64,000 bases of DNA from Streptomyces alboflavus (GTDB lineage: Bacteria; Actinomycetota; Actinomycetes; Streptomycetales; Streptomycetaceae): positions 70,287 to 134,286 of the forward strand of contig NZ_JNXT01000016.1 in NCBI RefSeq assembly GCF_000716675.1, in the 5' to 3' direction. Below the pieces are notes generated by a model that worked only from the letters and a program-made list of their open reading frames with translations, was not told the DNA's origin and ran no database searches. Position numbers and translations under genes: made by a program. Shown one piece after another: positions 59,239-64,000 of the stretch (position 1 is its first letter; the number at the start of each line of letters is the position of its first letter).

Positions 59239-59401
59239 GAACGACCGGTGGGCCAGTGGACCGGCGACCGGGACGCCCTGGCCGCCGCAGACGACCTCGG
59301 TGCGGCCGACGGTGCGGACGGACGCACCGAGGTCTTCCACCGGCACCCCCTACCCCGCACCGCAGGACCGCCGTCCGCAAGCCGCGAGGAGCCGCCACCC
59401 C

Positions 59402-60274
59402 ATGCCCATCGATGCCGCAGAGGCCCTGGCCGCCAAGCCCCGCAGCGCCGAGATCACCTGGGACCACAAGGACATCCAGCTCTACCACCTGGGCCTCGGC
59501 GCGGGCGCCAACCCGGACCTCGCCGACCCCGCGACCGACGCCGGTGAACTCCGCTACACCCTGGAGTCCCGCCTGCACGTCCTGCCCAGCTTCGCCACCG
59601 TCGCGGGCGCGGGCATGGGCATGATGGGCGGCCTCGCCGCACCCGGCATCGACGTGGACCTCACCGCGGTGCTGCACGGGGGCCAGAGCGTCGAACTGCA
59701 CCGCCCGATCCCCGTCAAGGGCCGGGCGACCACGAGCTCCAAGGTCGCCGCCGTCTACGACAAGGGCAAGGCGGCCGTCCTCGTGCTGCGCTCCGAGGCC
59801 GCCGACGACGAGGGCCCGCTGTGGACCAGCGACGCGCAGATCTTCGTGCGCGGCGAGGGCGGGTTCGGCGGCGAACGCGGCCCGTCCGGGAGCCCCGAGG
59901 TGCCGGAGGGCCCCTGCGACCACACCGCCCTGCGCCCTGTCCGCCCCGACCAGGCCCTGCTCTACCGCCTGTCCGGCGACTGGAACCCGCTGCACGCCGA
60001 CCCGGAGTTCGCGGGGCTCGCCGGTTTCGAACGGCCGATCCTGCACGGTCTGTGCACGTACGGCATGACGCTCAAGGCCGTCGTCGACACCGTCCTCGGC
60101 GGCGACGTCACCCGGGTGCGGGCCTACCGCACGCGCTTCGCCGGGATCGTCCTGCCCGGCGAGACGCTGCGCGTCGGCATGTGGGAGTCGAAGGACCGGG
60201 TGCGGGTCGCCGTCACGGCCGTGGAGCGCCAGGACGCGCCGGTCCTCACGGACACGGTGGTGGAGCTGAACTGA
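59402..60274 (+). CDS. MaoC-type 2-enoyl-CoA hydratase (Hsd4B-like)
   Basis: A 290-residue double-hotdog hydratase with the hydratase 2 motif GDWNPLHADPEFAGLAGFERPILHGL in the C-terminal half, near residue 190, and an inactive-looking N-terminal half. It matches mycobacterial Hsd4B (Rv3538) through IDAAEALAAKPRSAEITWDHKDIQLYHLGLGAG, GEGGFGGERGPSGSPEVPEG and HGLCTYGMTLKAVVD. It hydrates steroid side-chain enoyl-CoAs. GAGGAG precedes ATG 59402. The first gene of a three-gene co-directional set under the KstR site at 59225. Confidence 0.88.
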   Translation: MPIDAAEALAAKPRSAEITWDHKDIQLYHLGLGAGANPDLADPATDAGELRYTLESRLHVLPSFATVAGAGMGMMGGLAAPGIDVDLTAVLHGGQSVELHRPIPVKGRATTSSKVAAVYDKGKAAVLVLRSEAADDEGPLWTSDAQIFVRGEGGFGGERGPSGSPEVPEGPCDHTALRPVRPDQALLYRLSGDWNPLHADPEFAGLAGFERPILHGLCTYGMTLKAVVDTVLGGDVTRVRAYRTRFAGIVLPGETLRVGMWESKDRVRVAVTAVERQDAPVLTDTVVELN

Positions 60275-60378
60275 CGGGTGGAGCAGGGCCATCGACGTAC
60301 GGAGCTGAACTGACGGGGCCGAACTGACGTCACGTACCGCCGGTCATGTACCGCCGGGATGAGAGGAGCCGCACAGCC

Positions 60379-61461
60379 ATGCGCGCAGCCGTACTGCACG
60401 AGACAGGCCAGGACAAGCTCGATGTGCTCGACGACGTCGAGGCGGTGGGCTTCGGCCCGGGCAAGGCCAGGATCCGGGTGCGGGCCACCGGCCTGTGCCA
60501 CTCCGACGTGTCCGCGATGAACGGCGTGCTGCCGCAGCCCGCGCCGTTCGTCCCCGGCCACGAGGGCGCCGGCGAGATCCTGGAGGTCGGCGACGGCGTC
60601 GCCAACGTCAAGCCGGGCGACCGGGTCCTGGTGTGCTGGCTCCCGGCGTGCGGGCAGTGCCCGGCGTGCCGCCGCGGCCAGACCCAGCTGTGCCTGGCCG
60701 GCTTCATGAACGCGGGCACCCCCAACTTCCGTCGCTCCGGCGACAGTTCGGACCTCTTCGGGTTCGCGGGCACGGGCACCTTCGCCGAGGAGATCGTCGT
60801 CGACGCGTCCTGCGCCGTGCCGATACCCGACGACGTGCCCTTCGACATCGCCGCGCTCATCGGCTGCGGCGTGACGACGGGGCTCGGCGCCGCCATCAAC
60901 ACCGCCGAGGTGGCGCCCGGTTCGTCCGTCGCCGTCATCGGCTGCGGCGGCGTCGGCGTCTCCGCGATCCAGGGCGCCAGGATCAAGGGCGCCGCGGAGA
61001 TCGTCGCCGTCGACCCGGTGGCGTCCCGGCGCGAGGCCGCGCTCCGCTTCGGCGCGACGCAGGCCGTCGCCCCCGACGAGCTGTCCGACGCCCGCCAGCG
61101 CGTGACCGAGGGCGAGGGCTTCGACTACGTCTTCGAGGTCGTCGGCAAGTCCGCGACGACCCGCACCGCGTACGAGATGACGCGGCGCGGCGGCACGCTC
61201 TGCGTCGTCGGCGCGGGCGCCATGGACGACCAGGTGCAGTTCAACATGTTCGAGCTGTTCTTCGACGAGAAGCGGATCCTGCCTTCGCTGTACGGCGGCG
61301 GGGACGTGCTCCGTTCGTACGAGCGGGCCATCGCCCTGTGGCGCGCGGGGCGGGTCGACCTGGAGGGAATGATCACCCACCGGGTGCGCCTGACCGAGAT
61401 CAACGAGGCGCTGGAGCAGATGCGGTCCGGTGTCGCGCTCCGCACCTGCATCGAGATCTGA
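60379..61461 (+). CDS. Zn-dependent alcohol dehydrogenase
   Basis: A 360-residue medium-chain ADH. The catalytic zinc residues lie in GLCHSDV, GHEGAGE and the late CGVTTGLG, and the structural zinc lobe is CWLPACGQCPACRRGQTQLC. The Rossmann region is AVIGCGGVGVSAIQGA. It oxidises an alcohol, perhaps the sterol-derived primary alcohol ahead of the aldehyde dehydrogenase. AGAGGAG precedes ATG 60379. It follows the MaoC gene by about 105 bp and precedes the SDR, all co-directional. Confidence 0.9.
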   Translation: MRAAVLHETGQDKLDVLDDVEAVGFGPGKARIRVRATGLCHSDVSAMNGVLPQPAPFVPGHEGAGEILEVGDGVANVKPGDRVLVCWLPACGQCPACRRGQTQLCLAGFMNAGTPNFRRSGDSSDLFGFAGTGTFAEEIVVDASCAVPIPDDVPFDIAALIGCGVTTGLGAAINTAEVAPGSSVAVIGCGGVGVSAIQGARIKGAAEIVAVDPVASRREAALRFGATQAVAPDELSDARQRVTEGEGFDYVFEVVGKSATTRTAYEMTRRGGTLCVVGAGAMDDQVQFNMFELFFDEKRILPSLYGGGDVLRSYERAIALWRAGRVDLEGMITHRVRLTEINEALEQMRSGVALRTCIEI

Positions 61462-61510
61462 GACGAGGGCCGTGCGCGGCCGGAGCCAGGTGAGAGGAGT
61501 ACGTACCCGT

Positions 61511-62452
61511 ATGTCACTGCCACTTGAAGGTCTCGCCGCCGTCGTCACCGGGGCGGGCCGCGGGCTCGGCCGGGCCGAGGCGCTGGAGCTCGCCCGGCTC
61601 GGCGCGAGCGTCGTCGTCAACGACTTCGGGCAGCCGGGCCGTGACGGCTCCGGCGAGGCGTCGGCCGCGCCCGCGGAGGAGGTCGCGGCCGAGATCAGGG
61701 AGGCCGGCGGGAAGGCCGTGGCCCACACCGGGGACGTCGCCGACCTCCAGCAGGCCCGCGCCCTCGTCGAGGCGGCCGTCGACACCTACGGCAAGCTCGA
61801 CGTCCTGGTCAACAACGCGGGCATCCTGCGGGACCGGATGATCTTCTCCATGACGGAGGACGAGTGGGACTCGGTGATCCGCGTCCACCTCAAGGGTCAC
61901 TTCAACACCATTCGGTTCGCCTCCGCGCACTGGCGCGAGCGCTCCAAGGAGGCGGGCGGGCCCGTGTACGGGCGCATCGTCAACACCTCCTCCGAGGCGT
62001 TCCTCGCCGGGTCCGCCGGGCAGCCCAACTACGCGGCCGCCAAGGGCGGGATCGTGGGGCTCACCACCTCCACGGCCCTGGCCCTCGCCAAGTACGGCGT
62101 CACCGCCAACGCCATCTGTCCGCGGGCGCGGACCCGGATGACGTCCGACGTCTTCGCCGGGTTCGCCGAGCCCGGTGCGGGGGAGCTGGATCCGTTGGCG
62201 CCGGAGCATGTCGCTCCGCTGGTCGGGTATCTGGCTTCGCCCGCTTCGCGGCGGGTCAATGGGCAGGTGCTCGTCGTCCACGGCGGGATGGTCGCCGTCG
62301 TCGAACGGCCGCGGGTCGCCGCGCAGTTCGACTCCGCGGACGGCGTGTTCACCTTCGCCGAGCTGGACGAGCTGGTCTCGCCGTACTTCGCCTCCCGGCC
62401 GGAGGGGGAGACGTTCGGGGCGGCGGAGGTGTTGGGGTTGCGGAGGGGGTAG
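61511..62452 (+). CDS. SDR family (3R)-hydroxyacyl-CoA dehydrogenase, ChsB1-like
   Basis: A 313-residue SDR with VVTGAGRGLGRAEALELARLG, VLVNNAGILRDRMIFSM, the catalytic Ser in VNTSSEAF and Tyr-Lys in NYAAAKGGIVGLT, and CPRARTRMT. The length, the LxGRDGSG-type loop after the first strand and the C-terminal extension with a FTFAELDELVSPYF block are like mycobacterial ChsB1 (Rv3502c) and Rv3548c, which oxidise beta-hydroxy steroid-CoAs. AGAGGAG precedes ATG 61511. The last gene of the co-directional set. Confidence 0.88.
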   Translation: MSLPLEGLAAVVTGAGRGLGRAEALELARLGASVVVNDFGQPGRDGSGEASAAPAEEVAAEIREAGGKAVAHTGDVADLQQARALVEAAVDTYGKLDVLVNNAGILRDRMIFSMTEDEWDSVIRVHLKGHFNTIRFASAHWRERSKEAGGPVYGRIVNTSSEAFLAGSAGQPNYAAAKGGIVGLTTSTALALAKYGVTANAICPRARTRMTSDVFAGFAEPGAGELDPLAPEHVAPLVGYLASPASRRVNGQVLVVHGGMVAVVERPRVAAQFDSADGVFTFAELDELVSPYFASRPEGETFGAAEVLGLRRG

Positions 62453-62466
62453 GGGGGCCTCGCGGT

Positions 62467-62662
62467 GCGCCCCAGTCCCGCCCCTTTCCCGAAACCGGGG
62501 CTGCGCCCCTGGACCCCGCTGATCGGCGCTTCGCGCCTCGTCCTCAATCGCCGGACGGGCTAAAACCTTGCCGCAGCGGCGAAAGTTATAGCCCCTCCGG
62601 CGATTGAGGAGCGGGGTCTGGGGCGGAGCCCCAGTTTCGGGAAGGGGTGGGATTGGGGGGCC
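62467..62662. repeat. Dispersed GC-rich palindromic repeat, copy 5 (full 195-bp palindrome)
   Basis: As at 44.1 kb: the left half GCGCCCCAGTCCCGCCCC, then AACCGGGGCTGCGCCCC, then GTCCTCAATCGCCGGACGGG, and the right half CCTCCGGCGATTGAGGA, then CTGGGGCGGAGCCCCAG, then GAAGGGGTGGGATTGGGG are complementary around a centre with AAAGTTATAG. The paired CAATCGCCGG/CCGGCGATTG changes versus CAAACGCCGG/CCGGCGTTTG at 44.1 kb are compensatory, so the stem is under selection or gene conversion. Confidence 0.85.
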
Positions 62663-62679
62663 CCGGCAGGGAACCGGCC

Positions 62680-62862
62680 TCAGCCCTCCCGCCGATGCCG
62701 CCCCCGAGGCGCCGCCTCCTCGTCATGCTCGGACACCGGCCCCCGATGCCGCCCGGCACCGACGACCTCCGCGCCTCCGGAGAGCGAAACCCCCTCCCGA
62801 GGATCCACCACACCCTGCTGCCGCGGCTCGACAGCCACATTCTCGGTCTTCAACAAACTCAC
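62680..62862 (-). CDS. Small hypothetical protein, 60 aa
   Basis: A frame from GTG 62862 encodes a charged 60-residue protein starting MSLLKTENVAVEPRQQG and ending in a basic His/Arg tail. There is no clear ribosome site, membrane segment or Cys. Composition and codon third-base GC look coding, but no homologue is recognised. Confidence 0.35.
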   Translation of the reverse strand: MSLLKTENVAVEPRQQGVVDPREGVSLSGGAEVVGAGRHRGPVSEHDEEAAPRGRHRREG

Positions 62863-62897
62863 CCCGTAGCAAAGATCGTTCGTACAGCCGGGCGAGT

Positions 62898-64000
62898 CTA
62901 ACCGCCCACCCCCCGCCCCCCGAGAGGCGCCTGCTGCAACGGCACGGGCCGAGCCACCCGCGCACCCCCGACCACCCCGGTGACCTGCCCGGACGCCTCA
63001 CTCCCCGGCCCGGGACCGGGCGCCGGTGAGGGCACCTCGACCCGGGCCATCCCGCAGGGCACGGTCCCCGTGACGTAGGGCAACTCCAGGACGCCGTCCC
63101 GGGTGCACCGCCCGGCGCCGGACAACCATCCTTCGGGAGCGGCGAGTTGGTGAACCCGTCGCTCGGAGGGCCGCCAACCGCAGAGCCGGGGCGAGGAGTT
63201 GCCGGACCCGTCGTCCACCCGGAGGGCCACGGTGCAGCTCTCCGGCATGAGCACCTGCCCGGGCTGGATCGCGAACGGCGTCACGGCCCGCCCGGGCATC
63301 CGCAGGCATTCGGGGAAGCGCACGGGCCGCGTGCTGCCCAACACGCCCCAGCCGAGGCGGGTTTCACCGGGCGCGTCGGAGCGGATGAGGAGCAGCCCGC
63401 TGTCGGCGTCGGCGAGGAGCAGCCGGTCGTCGCTGTCGGCGGCGATCTGGAGCAGCGGGGTGACCTCGCCGCCCCGCTCCAGGTCGACGGCCACGGTCTT
63501 GGTGGGGCCGTCGAGATCGCGGTCGAGGGCCAGCATGCGGTTGGTGCGGTCGAGCCAGACGCCGCCGGTGCAGCGGCCGGGGATCTCGGCGAGGTGCTCG
63601 GGCCCGAAGGAGCCGCCCGCGACCATCCAGACGGCGGTGGAGCGGGCGCCGACGGCGAGGGCGTAGGCGTAGGCGCCGCGCGGGGCGGGCGGCAGCAGGG
63701 TCAGGTCGGCGCCTTCGCACTCGACGCCGCCGAGCGGAACTTCGCCGGTGCTCGGCCCGGTGGGGTACAGCAGGGAGAAGAGGTGCCGCCCGGCCGCGCG
63801 CCGGTGGACGAGCACCCGCCCGTCGGCCATCGGCAGCACCCGCGTACCGGGCTCCTCGGGCTGATGCGCGGGCAGCGGCACCGCGTACGGCTCGGCGGTG
63901 TCCAGCGTCCACCGCTCCGGAAACCAGCACCCACCGCGGTGCGCGAGCCGCGCCGCGTAGGCGCCGTCGGCGGTGATGGCGGGGGGCGGGGGGCTGAGGG
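62898..64000 (-). CDS. Hypothetical protein, N-terminus cut by window edge
   Basis: The reading frame is open from the right edge to TAG at 62898, giving about 367 visible residues with no start in view. It has repeated beta-strand blocks (WTLDTAEPYAVPLPAHQ, VLPMADGRVLVHRRAAGR, LADADSGLLLIRSD) suggestive of a WD40/beta-propeller-like protein with a Pro/Gly-rich C-terminus. I do not recognise the family. Confidence 0.7.
   Translation of the reverse strand, partial: LSPPPPAITADGAYAARLAHRGGCWFPERWTLDTAEPYAVPLPAHQPEEPGTRVLPMADGRVLVHRRAAGRHLFSLLYPTGPSTGEVPLGGVECEGADLTLLPPAPRGAYAYALAVGARSTAVWMVAGGSFGPEHLAEIPGRCTGGVWLDRTNRMLALDRDLDGPTKTVAVDLERGGEVTPLLQIAADSDDRLLLADADSGLLLIRSDAPGETRLGWGVLGSTRPVRFPECLRMPGRAVTPFAIQPGQVLMPESCTVALRVDDGSGNSSPRLCGWRPSERRVHQLAAPEGWLSGAGRCTRDGVLELPYVTGTVPCGMARVEVPSPAPGPGPGSEASGQVTGVVGGARVARPVPLQQAPLGGRGVGG

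Overview
High-GC actinobacterial chromosome, almost certainly Streptomyces. The evidence is dense high-GC genes with frequent GTG/TTG starts and GGAGG-type ribosome sites, many translationally coupled operons, DesK/DesR-type signalling, F420-dependent oxidoreductase and MHS/DHA2 transporter families, very rare TTA codons, and a Streptomyces-style GC-rich palindromic intergenic repeat in five places. I see no tRNA, rRNA, CRISPR, phage or IS element. Both end genes (1..134 and 62898..64000) are cut by the window edge.

Layout. 0-10.6 kb: housekeeping and accessory genes (LysE exporter, DUF2277, DedA, SodC-like protein, DoxX behind an iron-box-like palindrome, large FAD/NAD(P)-binding protein, PhoD-type phosphatase, secreted HNH nuclease), then a yybP-ykoY (manganese) riboswitch in front of a TMEM165/GDT1 transporter, and a HAD phosphatase. 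10.6-23.8 kb: mixed singletons, including an MFS exporter fused to a MarR-like domain, an MHS transporter, a GT87-PAP2 fusion and a tail-overlapping membrane protein. 23.9-26.6 kb: divergent cyp125 and fadA5. 27.7-33.6 kb: a five-gene coupled operon read leftward from a cobalamin riboswitch: secreted alpha/alpha-repeat protein, SCO2322-like anchored protein, ECF T, fused ECF ATPase, ECF S. 33.7-39.5 kb: 3-alpha-HSD-like SDR, MBL hydrolase, aldehyde dehydrogenase plus [3Fe-4S] ferredoxin, and the steroid repressor kstR. 39.7-43.0 kb: coupled GT4, methyltransferase and alpha/alpha-barrel operon. 44.4-48.0 kb: coupled three-gene module around a substrate-binding/VWA lipoprotein. 48.0-54.0 kb: F420 oxidoreductase, DUF5336-like protein, cell-wall amidase, methyltransferase, MFS transporter with a C-terminal carboxypeptidase-regulatory-like domain. 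54.2-62.5 kb: Ltp1-type thiolase, DHA2 exporter, two-component system, and a MaoC hydratase / Zn alcohol dehydrogenase / SDR operon.

The main unifying signal is a dispersed steroid-type catabolic regulon. A KstR orthologue lies in the window, and seven sites matching the mycobacterial KstR motif TnnAACnnGTTnnA (three exact, four with one mismatch) lie upstream of cyp125, fadA5, the MBL hydrolase, the aldehyde dehydrogenase/ferredoxin pair, kstR and the GT4 operon, ltp1, and the MaoC/ADH/SDR operon. The encoded steps fit sterol side-chain oxidation and beta-oxidation. No ring-degradation genes (kstD, kshA, hsaC) are in the window, so the true substrate is open. fadA5 carries an in-frame TTA codon, suggesting extra bldA control.

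The second coherent system is the B12-riboswitch ECF operon, whose two secreted membrane-anchored proteins may act as a split, transcobalamin-like capture device.
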